NCBI GenBank assembly: GCA_014155875.1
Contig: JACEFZ010028117.1
Span: 361,001-425,000 of the forward strand
DNA from: Cepaea nemoralis
Taxonomy: Eukaryota > Mollusca > Gastropoda > Stylommatophora > Helicidae
DNA: 64,000 bases
Direction of reading: 5' to 3'
This document shows, piece after piece, positions 44,866-55,489 of the stretch. Each line of letters begins with the position of its first letter. Position 1 is the first letter of the stretch. A model generated the notes under the pieces. That model was not told where the DNA came from. It saw only the letters and a program-made list of their open reading frames with translations, and ran no database searches. Made by a program: the position numbers and the translations under genes.

Positions 44866-45055
44866 CCTTTCATCATCATCTGCTATGCTAAGTGGCATAG
44901 CATGTCATGTTCCTTAACGGAAATGTCTTCTGTGTTCTTCATAAGTTGTATATCTGGCTATCTTCTGTGCCACTCTAACGCATCCAGCATTTTCTTTCTC
45001 TGTCAACCTCTGCCTCTAATACCCTTAGTCTTCCCGCCTTTCAGCATCAAGTTAG
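44866..45055 (-). repeat. LINE-derived fragment (antisense)
   Basis: GTGCCACTCTAACGCATCCA, GCATTTTCTTTCTCTGTCAA and CCCTTAGTCTTCCC match 50724-50790 (GCGCCACTCTGTTAACTCG, CACCATTTTCTCCCTGTC, ACTTAATTTTCCC). No intact codons. Confidence 0.45.
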
Positions 45056-45059
45056 GAAG

Positions 45060-45302
45060 GAGCGGCTGGCCGAGAGAGGAGCGGCTGGCCGAGAGGCTAG
45101 AACGCCGGACTCTCATTCGGGAGACCCGGGTTCGATCCCTCGGTAAGGTGTGGGATTTTTTTCTGTCGGGGCAGAAAGAAAATCCTAACCTGCACAGTTC
45201 GCGGCGACTGCACTAGCCAGGCGGCCTTAATTCCTCAGGCTCAAAGACCCCTCTGTCATACACCGCAAGGTACTATATTGGCAGTAAAGGACAGTAAATG
45301 AC
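45060..45302 (+). mobile_element. SINE family A, copy 2, with duplicated head and 10-bp target duplication
   Basis: AGTTAGGAAG is at 45050-45059 and again at 45303-45312. The head begins with a partial repeat of itself: GAGCGGCTGGCCGAGAG appears twice in a row. It then follows copy 1 closely through the A box, the B box GGTTCGATCCC and the AAGGTACTATATTGGCAGTA end. Confidence 0.9.
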
Positions 45303-45312
45303 AGTTAGGAAG

Positions 45313-46650
45313 TAATTCCTGGACAAGGCCTTTATGTGGGCTGTAGACAGTATTGTGTTCATTTGCCTCTGCTGTCCCACAAATCCATCACCTGTGGGGG
45401 TTCTCTTCTTGCTGTTTCTGCTGGTATTTGTTATGTGGAGTATGCTGTTAGCAATATTAAATTATGTCTGAGATTGCCTGCAAAAATAATGACACAGTAT
45501 TCATTACTTGGAAAAACAAAATGGATACCTAAAATATCCCAAATACTAAATTTGTACAATAAGGTTATATTTTCAATATTTTATTTCTTTCAATATAAAA
45601 TTGTTTCCCATGTAATTTTCATATGTATTCTGTTGCCTTTTAAAAACTGATTATGATTGAAGTCTTCATTGTTATTTCATTGTTGTCATATTTCACATTT
45701 ATATAGTTGTTAACTTTATACAGTAAATTTTCTAATTTGTTTTCGCAAGACTAGTGAAATTCAGTGTTACTTCACAGTTCTGAAAACCAGTTTACTTTCT
45801 TCCTTGTTTGTTTACAAAATCTCTGTTTCTTTGTCAATACATATATAAAGACAATACTGGACTAAGCAGTTGCAATGAAAACGGTAAATATACATTGACA
45901 TTTTAATAGTGGGACAATTCTCAAAACCTCACAATATTTACTCATTTCATTTTTTTTCATCTGGAGGTGGAGTAGATCAGAGTATACAGCCTCCACCTCC
46001 AGCTCAAACAGGCCAGGTTTATATTACGGTGTTAAGTTGCCTGGATGTTTACAAAAACAAGAAACAAGATAGTTTACTTCCCCTGATCCTGGGTGTAGTG
46101 GATCAAATGTCTAGCTATCTTGTATAAGGGCAAAACATTTGGAGGACCTGTTTGCATACTGCACATTAATAATGCCTTGGCAACTAGAAATCACAAAGAT
46201 CAGGTCAAATAAGCTGCTAGTCAGGAAAAATGTCCAAATGACAAAAACTACCCTCTAGAAATGTATGGCACGTGTGATTTTGCTATACATACATGTCATG
46301 TTCATCAGTGCTACAGAGGTTTTTGCACTGGGCTAAGATTCTCCCTGTGTAATCTGTGGGAGGAGACTGGAGCATTTATGAAGATATACATGTACAGTGC
46401 AAATGATCTTTTACAGATTACACCGTTTTCATTAGTGAATGCATTGGCTGCCATTGTCTTTACGCATGTCCATTCTTGTTTGTTTTAACTAAATTTAATA
46501 CCAGCTCTTGATTTTAATAATACATTAGCATATAGCTGTATTCCTTTATAAGCTATTTATAACCTTTCAGGAATTTTTTTTCTCACCTTCATTGAGAAAA
46601 ATAAGATATTGTTCGGATGTCAAATTCAATGACATTCATAATTACTAGAT
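45313..46650. other. Intergenic, unassigned
   Basis: AT-rich. 46330-46400 matches a dispersed repeat at 39190-39260. The ORF at 45336-45650 is AT-driven and motif-free. Confidence 0.4.
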
Positions 46651-46654
46651 CATG

Positions 46655-46868
46655 ATCAGACACCAACATGGCCGAAAGGGTAAGAGTGCTAGATTTTCAA
46701 CTTCCAGTTTACGGATGGCGAGGTAGATGGTTCAAGCCATACACCAGCATTAAGTTGAACTTATCTTTTGACTTTCTGTTTAGAAGGCAGTGGCAAACTA
46801 CTGAACATAAAATGTCTTAGAAAATAAGCCTGGGGTTGATCACAACATCCTGCAAGGGATATTGTAAT
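46655..46868 (+). mobile_element. SINE with tRNA-like head and family D tail
   Basis: The head CAACATGGCCGAAAGGGTAA matches CAGCATGGCCGAATGGATAA at 22702 (the family E SINE). The B-box place reads GATGGTTCAAGCCATA. The tail GGCAGTGGCAAACTACTGAA, GCCTGGGGTTGATCACAACA, TCCTGCAAGGGATATT is the family D tail instead. A related head is thus joined to a different tail. Confidence 0.75.
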
Positions 46869-46969
46869 TTTACAATAAAGATCATGACCACTGCTCCATC
46901 TAAGCTGTGTTGAGCAAACGTTCATCTACAAGCAGTAACAGTCAAAAGATGCCATGTTGTTCTTGTTTG

Positions 46970-49502
46970 ATGTTGGTTCAGTTATTTAGGCTATCATTAC
47001 AATTGGTTCAGTTATTTAGGCTATCATTACAGTTGGTTCAGTTATATAGTATTTGATTACAGTTGGTTCAGTTATATAGTATTTGATTACAGTTGATTCA
47101 GTTACAGTGTTTGATTATAGTTGGTTCATTTATATAGTGTTTGATTATAGTTGGTTCAGTTATATAGTGTTTGATTACAGTTGGTTCAGTTATATATAGT
47201 GTTGATTACAGTTGGTTCAGTTATATATAGTGTTTGATTACAGTTGGTTCAACTATATAGTGTTGATTACAGTTGGTTCACTATATAGTGTTTGATTACA
47301 GTTGGTTCAGTTATATAGTGTTGATTACAGTTGGTTCAGTTATATAGTGTTTGATTACAGTTGGTTCAGTTATATAGTGTTGATTACAGTTGGTTCAGTT
47401 ATATAGTGTTTGATTACAGTTGGTTCAGTTATATAGTGTTGATTACAGTTGGTTCAGTTATATAGTGTTTGATTACAGTTGGTTCAGTTATATAGTGTTT
47501 GATTACAGTTGGTTCAGTTATATATATAGTGTTGATTACAGTTGGTTCAGTTATATATATGTGTTGATTACAGTTGGTTCAGTTATATAGTGTTGATTAC
47601 AGTTGGTTCAGTTATATAGTGTTTGATTACAGTTGGTTCAGTTATATAGTGTTGATTACAGTTGGTTCAGTTATATAGTGTTGATTACAGTTGGTTCAGT
47701 TATATAGTTTTTGATTACAGTTGGTTCAGTTATATAGTACATCATTACAGTTGGTTCAATTATATAGTGTTTGATTACAGTTGGTTCAGTTATATAGTTT
47801 TTGACTACAGTTGGTTCAGTTATATAGTACATCATTACAGTTGGTTTAATTATATAGTGTTTGATTACAGTTGGTTCAGTTATATAGTTTTTGATTACAG
47901 TTGGTTCAGTTATATAGTACATCATTACAGTTGGTTCAATTATATAGTTTTTGACTACAGTTGGTTCAGTTATATAGTACATCATTACAGTTGGTTCAAT
48001 TATATAGTGGTTGATTACAGTTGGTTCAGTTATTTAGTGTTTGATTACAGTTGATTCAGTTATATAGTTTTTGACTACAGTTGGTTCAGTTATATAGTTT
48101 TTGACTACAGTTGGTTCAATTATATAGTGTTTGATTACAGTTGATTCAGTTATATAGTACATCATTACAGTTGGTTCAGTTATATAGTGTTTGATTACAG
48201 TTGGTTCAATTATATAGTGTTTGATTACAGTTGATTCAGTTATATAGTACATCATTACAGTTGGTTCAATTATATAGTGTTGATTACAGATGGTTCAGTT
48301 ATATAGTGTTTGACTACAGCTGGTTCAGTTATATAGTACATCATTACAGTTGGTTCAATTATATAGTGTTTGATTACAGTTGATTCAGTTATATAGTACA
48401 TCATTACAGTTGGTTCAATTATATAGTGTTTGATTACATTTGGTTCAGTTATATAGTACATCATTACAGTTGGTTCAGTTATATAGTTTTTGACTACAGT
48501 TGGTTCAATTATATAGTGTTTGATTACAGTTGATTCAGTTATATAGTACATCATTACAGTTGGTTCAGTTATATAGTGTTGATTACAGATGGTTCAGTTA
48601 TATAGTGTTTGACTACAGCTGGTTCAGTTATATAGTACATCATTACAGTTGGTTCAATTATATAGTGTTTGATTACAGTTGGTTCAGTTATATAGTGTTT
48701 GATTACAGTTGATTCAGTTATATAGTACATCATTACAGTTGGTTCAGTTATATAGTGTTTGATTACAGTTGATTCAATTATATAGTGTTTGATTACAGTT
48801 GATTCAGTTATATAGTACATCATTACAGTTGGTTCAGTTATATAGTGTTTGACTACAGTTGGTTCAGTTATATAGTACATCATTACAGTTGGTTCAGTTA
48901 TATAGTGTTTGATTACAGTTGATTCAGTTATATAGTACATCATTACAGTTGGTTCAGTTATATAGTGTTTGATTACAGTTGATTCAATTATATAGTGTTT
49001 GATTACAGTTGATTCAGTTATATAGTACATCATTACAGTTGGTTCAGTTATATAGTGTTTGATTACAGTTGATTCAGTTATATAGTACATCATTACAGTT
49101 GGTTCAGTTATATAGTGTTTGATTACAGTTGGTTCAATTATATAGTGTTTGATTACAGTTGATTCAGTTATATAGTACATCATTACAGTTGGTTCAATTA
49201 TATAGTGTTTGATTACATTTGGTTCAGTTATATAGTGTTTGACTACAGTTGGTTCAGTTATATAGTACATCATTACAGTTGGTTCAATTATATAGTGTTT
49301 GATTACAGTTGGTTCAATTATATAGTGTTGATTACAGTTGGTTCAGTTATATAGTACATCATTACAGTTGGTTCAGTTATATAGTGTTTGATTACAGTTG
49401 GTTCAGTTATATAGTGTTTGATTACGGTTGGTTCAGTTATATAGTGTTGATTACAGTTGGTTCAGTTATATAGTGTTGATTACAGTTGGTTCAGTTATAT
49501 AA
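46970..49502. repeat. 30-bp minisatellite, about 84 copies
   Basis: The unit is AGTTGGTTCAGTTATATAGTGTTTGATTAC; variants include GTACATCATTAC, TTTTTGACTAC and a 29-bp GTGTTGATTAC form. Runs of 30 bp keep frame, which explains the long Tyr-rich ORFs on both strands; these are not genes. Confidence 0.98.
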
Positions 49503-49672
49503 GGTCATTATAACAAGAAACTGCTTCAGGACAAATTTAAAACAAAGAATGTCAGCATGAGTGGCTGGTGTGTTTGTTTGCTTATGTGTTTTCAATATGG
49601 CATCAGTACTCTTGTCTGTGTGTACTAGAAGTTGTTTTTTGGACTGAGGAATTCAAACTGCTTGCCCATATA

Positions 49673-49907
49673 CAAGGGTAAGTTAATAAGTAAGTCACAA
49701 ATGGCTGCAGAAAATGACTAAATATGATAACAACTTGAAACCAGTTTATTTGTATACATACATTGTCCCTTTGTTTCTCAACATAATTTCCACCAATATT
49801 GATGCACTTATCCCATAGTTTTATCAGTTCTCCCAAACTGACTGCATAGATCTGTGTGCCCTGCTCTCATTTACCTGCCATCCCACAGAACTGTATGACT
49901 TACATAT
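49673..49907 (-). mobile_element. Internally deleted mariner copy (antisense)
   Basis: Right side: AGTAAGTCACAAATGGCTGC, then TTCTCAACATAATTTCCACC, and codons for LWDKCINIGGNYVEK on the minus strand, the transposase C-terminus seen in the 6561 copy. Left side (minus strand): ACTTACATATTGACGT and ACCTGCCATCCCACAGAACT, the other element end. Only about 235 bp remain. Confidence 0.78.
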
Positions 49908-50003
49908 TGACGTGTGTGTGTGGGTATGGGTGGGTGGGTGTGTGGGGGGTGGGTGTGTGATGGGTGTGGGTGGGGGGGGGGGAGAGGGAGAGAGAGAGAG
50001 AGA
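49908..50003. repeat. GT/GGGT-rich and (GA)n tract
   Basis: GTGTGGGTATGGGTGGGTGG-type sequence followed by a G run and GAGAGA; it directly follows the mariner end. Confidence 0.93.
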
Positions 50004-50620
50004 AACGTTGTCATTTCTTATACAGCAGATTAGCAATATAAGTACCACATAATTTTGAATCTTTAAAAAACTTTTGTTTAGTCATGCAGTAATTATACAA
50101 AAAACTTATTTTTAAATACTCTTTCAACTGCTGACTTAAACTAAAAAATTATTATTATTAAGTATTTGTTTATGAAATACTGGACAACATCATTTGATGT
50201 TTAAGCACCTTGTTTTCTGCAAATCCTGACAATGTTAATATTACAAAGTTACATGTGATTGTGTTGTCTGTGATATATACATATATATTCATCTGTTTGA
50301 GCAGCTGTTTTGTTATAATGTTTGCTCTCAGTCGTTAGCCTGTTTATTCTTAGTATGTCTGACATTTATAATTGCATTTATCTCATATCCCAATGTCACG
50401 AGATTTATACATAACAGCAGTGTTAATTTTATATATATAATATTTCAACAGCTGCACATGTATTTGATCATTAAATACTGGTGAATCATATTTTTGGATA
50501 TTCTTTGCTTTGAAGATTATATACATATTTACTGCTCCATTTACAGGCCATATACACATTGTAAGCCAGTATAATCTTGTGTGTGTTCATTGTGCGAAAT
50601 ATACCCATGTGCTGTTTTAA
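50004..50620. other. Intergenic, unassigned
   Basis: AT-rich; no motif or gene seen. Confidence 0.4.
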
Positions 50621-50990
50621 TATCATCATCATGTGCCATACTGAACGAAGCAGTGGATCATATTCCTCTACAAACATCTGTCCTATGTGTTCTTGATGAG
50701 TTCAATTTCTGATCATATTCTGCGCCACTCTGTTAACTCGCCCACCATTTTCTCCCTGTCTCTAACACACTTAATTTTCCCAGATGTCACAACCTTCTCC
50801 AGATCCTCTAGTCTCGTAACATGTCCAATAAATGATGATTGTCTTGTCCTGATGCTGGTAGTCACATGACTTTGTCAACTGGCCTCTTGCAGTATTTGGA
50901 TATTGGTCTTCTTAGTCCTTGTGAGCACCATCTGTAGCAAGTATTTGTCTTTAAGGCTTTCAGTTTCTTTCTTATATATCTTTTATTCTA
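50621..50990 (-). repeat. LINE-derived fragment (antisense), second copy
   Basis: See 44866-45055 for the shared text. Continues with ATGTCCAATAAATGATGATT. No intact frame. Confidence 0.45.
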
Positions 50991-51000
50991 ATAAAGCATT

Positions 51001-51245
51001 GCAGGCACTGTAGCCTAGGAGCAGAGAGCATGTTCACAATTCCCAGACACACTGAGTTGAAGGTTTGAAATCACCTGCAGGAGATTTGGAAGCAGGCCAC
51101 CGGGCGTTGATTTTGATGGTATGAGGCATGATTGTTAAAAAAGCCTTAACTACTGAACATAAAAATGGACTAGTAAGTCTCAAACAGCCAAAATATGCTG
51201 GGATTAATTGTGATGTCCTGTAAAGGACATGCGACTAACTCGTTA
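51001..51245 (+). repeat. SINE family D, copy 3
   Basis: GAAGCAGGCCACCGGGCGTT, AACTACTGAACATAAAAATG, AGTCTCAAACAGCCAAAATA, TGCTGGGATTAATTGTGATG and TCCTGTAAAGGACATGCGAC, in the same order as 19318-19556. Confidence 0.75.
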
Positions 51246-52690
51246 GCATGAAATATATACAGACATGGCCTAGCACTAACAACATGTGAGCTTCAAGGTG
51301 ATAGTCACTCACTCCAACAGTGTTTAACTGGGGGTATTAGCTTTCTTTGCTCTTGTCAGTTCATGTGTGACTGCGCAGTCCAAGAGGTTATATATGGGTA
51401 TCATCATCATCATCTATTGTCACATCCTGTGGAGAATTTGTTCCCCATGACAGTCTTTCAAAATGCCTCTCTACCATCAGTCAGGTCTCCTTCTTCCGTT
51501 GCTGTCATGTGTAAATTATGTATAAAATCCTAACGCCTTGCAAGTTGTGGCCTTCCTTTTGTATGCTTCCACAGAACACCTCCCACCATAATTATCTTCT
51601 CAAAACGCCCGTGTCTTTTAACATGCACACAATATTTCTTTTTCCTCAGTTTTATGTTTTCAGAAATCATTTCCTGTTTACATGCCCAAAATATTTCTTG
51701 TTCTCAGTTTTATCTGTTTTAATAACCTTCATCAATATTGGGCTCCTTTTGGACAGATTAATTTGTTTTCTGTTTCATCCAGTTAATGTTCAATACTCTC
51801 ACAATGCACTTATAATGAACGGCCCATCAGAGTTTCACACCCACAGGAAATACACATCCTCTTAGTGAGAATTGCCTTTAGTTTAAGATTGCTAAGGCAC
51901 TTGCTCTGTATAGAAGGGCTGAACATAGCATCATACCAGGAGATGCTGGGCAGAATGTGTTTCCTGGAACACTAATAAGAGTGACACATGGTGGGGGATT
52001 GATGTGACCTATTTGTAATGTTGCTAAGGTGTTGTAACTGCGAAGTGTTGCAAGTTAGGGTATGGTGGCAATCAGAAAGTGTCATAAGTGTGAAACATGA
52101 GTAGAAACACCATTCATTGTGATATATCTGTATAGAGGTTTTGACATGCAGTTTTTATTGTCTGTGCATTCTGTTGCTCTTGCTGTTGATAAAATTGAAA
52201 TGTTATGTATCAGCATTTTATTTATGTGGCTGCTGCTGATGTATCCTAGCATAATCTCATAAACTGCGTTATAATTATTTGTAATAAATATTGCTTGTAA
52301 GCCTCCTCTGTCTGGTTCTGAGTTGTTAGATGGTGAAACTGTTGATTCTGAAAGATCAGTGATTGTGTAGGGTAATTCTAGATCATGACCTCTTTGAGTC
52401 ACAGAAGGTCATGGAACCAGTGGGAGAGAGAACCATAACAACCAAATTACACGTGTCCGGGAAGGTTAAACCGGTCAACAACTGCCCGCAGAAGTCGGAT
52501 GTGTCGGCCTAATGGCGCAAGAACGCAGCTCTACTGTAAACAGGCACAACGCAATCATGTCCGGAAAAAAAAAAACTCCGATGAACGCAGAAGAAGAAGA
52601 AGAAATTACATGTGTGATACTTTCACAGGAGTCAAGTGTACACAATCAAATATATGGCCAGATGTCTTTATTATGCTCTGGCTAATGTAA
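51246..52690. other. Intergenic, decayed repeats
   Basis: 51410-51750 looks like an antisense LINE 3' end (CATCATCATCATCT, TTGTGGCCTTCCTTTTGTAT, CACCATAATTATCTTCTCAA) but keeps no frame. The rest is unassigned. The minus-strand ORF at 52082-52402 has no motif. Confidence 0.4.
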
Positions 52691-52694
52691 GAAG

Positions 52695-53140
52695 TACAAT
52701 CACACATGGTAAGTTGATTTGAACACATGAAGAATAGCCAATCACACATGGTATGTTGATTTGTACACATGAAGAATAGCCAGTCACGCGTGGTATGTTG
52801 ATTTGTACACATGAAGAATAGCCAATCACACACATGTAAGTTGTTTTGAACACATGAAGAATAGCCAATCACATGTGGTATGTTGATTTGTACACATGAA
52901 GAATAGCCAATCACACGTGGTATGTTGATTTGTACACATGAAGAATAGCCAATCACACGTGGTATGTTGATTTGTACACATGAAGAATAGCCAATCACAC
53001 GTGGTATGTTGATTTGTACACATGAAGAATAGCCAGTCACGCGTGGTATGTTGATTTGTACACATGAAGAATAGCCAATCACACGTGGTATGTTGATTTG
53101 TACACATGACGAATTGCCAATCACATGTGGTATGTTGTCT
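52695..53140. repeat. 42-bp minisatellite, about 10-11 copies
   Basis: The unit is CACACGTGGTATGTTGATTT, GTACACATGAAGAATAGCCA, AT. The 42-bp period preserves frame on the minus strand, giving false Cys-rich ORFs. Variants: CACATGG, CGCGTGG, TTTGAACAC. Confidence 0.97.
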
Positions 53141-53235
53141 GTCACAAATAATACAAAAGAACATTTTTTTTTCAGGGTTTGCAATGAAACAAATAGTTTC
53201 TCTAGGATTTGGCTTGTTTGATTGTGACATAATAG

Positions 53236-53480
53236 GTCTAAGGGAGCTGTGGTGGCTAGCTCACTTGCCTGCTGACCTGGTGATCATATGTTCAAATTTC
53301 CACGCAGACAGGATTGTTTCTAATTGACCTAGGCTCTCAGGTTGCCCAGTATATAATGAGTACCTGTAAATGTTCTGGGAAGTAGAGGCGACATTGACCA
53401 CGTCATCTATCGGGTGTCTTGAACATATGGAGCCAGCACCATATACCCAGCACACCCCAAGGCTTGATAACGGGTCGTTT
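53236..53480 (+). mobile_element. SINE family F, copy 3
   Basis: The head GTGGCTAGCTCACTTGCCTG and the B-box-like ATATGTTCAAATTTCC are followed by GACATTGACCACGTCATCTA, GCCAGCACCATATACCCAGC, ACACCCCAAGGCTTGA. Same order as 43010-43255. Confidence 0.72.
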
Positions 53481-53489
53481 ACTCAAAGT

Positions 53490-54240
53490 AATGAAGTCAG
53501 ACATTGTATAAGTTCAGATACAAGACAATATTTAGACTGCCTAGCTGGAGAGGCAGAAGTAGTGGCAGAGGAAGGACATGTAAGAGTCTTGTGCAGCACC
53601 ACAAGGAAGATAGCAGGTAAATATAATCAACTAAGCAGATTTCTAGAAAAATAACAGTAGGACTATTTTCACCAGCATTAAAGACCATGAACAGATGAGC
53701 TGAATACTTTTAAGAACCTCAGAATAGGCCAGTCCCAAAATATCCACCAAATATCCAGTCTGCAGAAATGGAGGTGAGTATTGATTGTAAGAAATCGTCT
53801 AAAGAAGAAATTAATTAGAAAATATATCAAACTCCTAAAGGATTGGAAAGCTGCTGGTCCAAATGATATACCAACAAAAGCTATTAAAGCCAATATAAAC
53901 ACCTCATCTGAATTATTCAACAAATTATTTAGCTATGTGGAAACTGCTGAAATGCCAGCAGACTGAAGAGAAGGATACGGTGAATCTGCCAAAAGAAAGA
54001 GGATCTGCTGGAGTATGCATTTCCTGGATCATTCCTGAGAGAGATTAAAAGATGTCATTGACACACGCATAAGAGATACACAAGTAGGTTTCCAACAAAA
54101 TATATCATACACTGATCAGATTGTCACGCTACTCATAATAATAAAGCACAGTAATGGAATGAATTTGCCAAGTTATACTGAATTTGTGGACAGTGCAAAG
54201 GCCTTTGACAGCATTGATAGGGCATCATTTTGATAATAGA
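53490..54240 (+). pseudogene. RTE-like LINE, decayed reverse-transcriptase N-terminal half (sense)
   Basis: In changing frames the plus strand gives LAGEAEVVAEEGHVRVLCST and RKIAGKYNQ, then KAAGPNDIPTKAIKANIN, LFNKLFSYVETAEMPAD, RDTQVGFQQNISYTDQIVTL and VDSAKAFDSIDRASF. These follow in order the linker, GKAxGPDxIPxE, W-x-x-x-x-V-P-x-D-W-like, GFRxxRSxxDQI and FxDxxKAFDSVD blocks of RTE-type reverse transcriptases. Stops and frame changes abound. The YxDD half is absent, cut off by the mariner at 54284. Confidence 0.78.
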
Positions 54241-54283
54241 TGACGCACTATTTGATTCCACAGAAGAGCATCAATTTAATTTA

Positions 54284-55025
54284 TGAGGGTCATCCAGTAA
54301 GTATCCTGAATTTGTCAGGATAAGTCAAAGATAAAAATGATTAAGTTTATTAACTACTCCAAAGTGAACAGTATACATTTGACACTTGGTGGTGGAATGG
54401 GCAAGTATCATACATTTTCCCACGCTTTGTTTTTCAAAATGATGTCGGACCAGTTGTCTCCAGTGCAGGAACATCGTGATGTGATGACAATTTTGGTGAA
54501 AGAAGGTTAATAACACGCTGAAATCCATGGTGAACTGCCATGTGTGTTTGGAAACTGAATGTAGCGCGTTCATCATTTCTTGAATGGCGTAAACGCTTTA
54601 GTGAAGGTCATGAATCCATCGATGATTAACCCCGTGATAGTCGACAGAAAAGTTTCATTCTTCAACGTGACAACGCGAGATCCCGTACAGCCGCCAAAAC
54701 TATGACAATAATTGTCCAATTGCATTGAGAGGTCAATTGCATTGAGAGATACTGCTACACCCGTCTTATAGTCCCGACTTGGGTTAGAGTGATGTTCACC
54801 CTTTTGGCCCTCTGAAACAGCATCTCGGAGAACAAAACTGCGCCAGATAGTTCACCAATGGTTCAAGGACTGTCCAACAGAATTGTATGCTGTTTAAATA
54901 CAAAAGCTCGTAGCCCAATGAAGAAAATGTGTTAAAGTGTCAGGTGACTACATCGAAAAGCAGTACAGGAAATTTAAATCCAGATCTCATAGTTACCTAG
55001 AGATTACATTGCTGGACGACCCTCG
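54284..55025 (+). mobile_element. Decayed mariner with both inverted ends, about 742 bp
   Basis: The left end TGAGGGTCATCCAG and the right end (inverted) CGAGGGTCGTCCAG face each other, with TA outside (54282-54283 and 55026-55027). Inside, LQRDNARSRTA near 54670 is the second-Asp motif (H/R-D-N-A-R), and SPDLG-SDVHPFGPLKQHL near 54775 is the third. About half the transposase is deleted and the rest has stops. A different subfamily from the 6561 element. Confidence 0.78.
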
Positions 55026-55089
55026 TATATACAGCATATAAAGACATGAAAGGCAAACGTTTAATGAGTAACAGATACATGTGAAACAT

Positions 55090-55168
55090 GTCTGGAGAGA
55101 GAGGGATCATATTACATGGGCAACACATTGTCTCTACAATTCAGCTCAGGGTTTGTCCTATGGAGAGC
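55090..55168 (+). repeat. Repeat piece shared with 26225-26310
   Basis: GAGAGAGGGATCATATTACA, TGGGCAACACATTG and TTGTCCTATGGAGAG match 26228-26305 in order. Confidence 0.6.
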
Positions 55169-55480
55169 TACAGGGTGTTTGTAAAGTCTCACTAAACTTT
55201 GTATGTAGAATAAATTTGAAAAAAAAAAGGAATTACATGACATCATCAAAATTGTGCTCCACAGTCCATTGTAAAGGAATATGCCGCGAATGGCTGTCGT
55301 CTGCTGGAGTAATTTTTTGCATTCCAAACAGAATGGTGTTATCAAAGGAAGAAAGAATTATTTTGGTTGAACAAGTGTTTCGATACACACGGATGGTTGT
55401 TCAAAGATTTATAGCAAGTTTTCCTGATAAACAACCTGCTAATCGCATTACGGTTAGAAATGTGTTGAATAAGTTATAAT
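55165..55480 (+). pseudogene. DNA transposon 5' fragment with helix-turn-helix N-terminus
   Basis: The start CTACAGGGTGTTTGTAAAGT has the form of a transposon end. After a leader, codons from 55333 give MVLSKEERIILVEQVFRYTR, then VVQRFIASFPDKQPANRITV and RNVLNKL. This fits the homeodomain-like N-terminal domain found in some arthropod and mollusc transposons (DUF4817-like; assigned by memory of the pattern, not by search). The DDE catalytic part is missing: a LINE follows at about 55490. Confidence 0.5.
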
Positions 55481-55489
55481 GAATATTTC

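Noticed and set aside
47662..49273. Tyr-rich repeat proteins (130-234 codons, both strands)
   Set aside because: The 30-bp unit is divisible by three, so any stop-free unit gives a long ORF. Both strands are open and 29-bp units break the frame.
52606..53230. Cys-rich secreted-type repeat proteins on the minus strand
   Set aside because: Two overlapping frames of a 42-bp repeat give similar products; no signal peptide or start in common.
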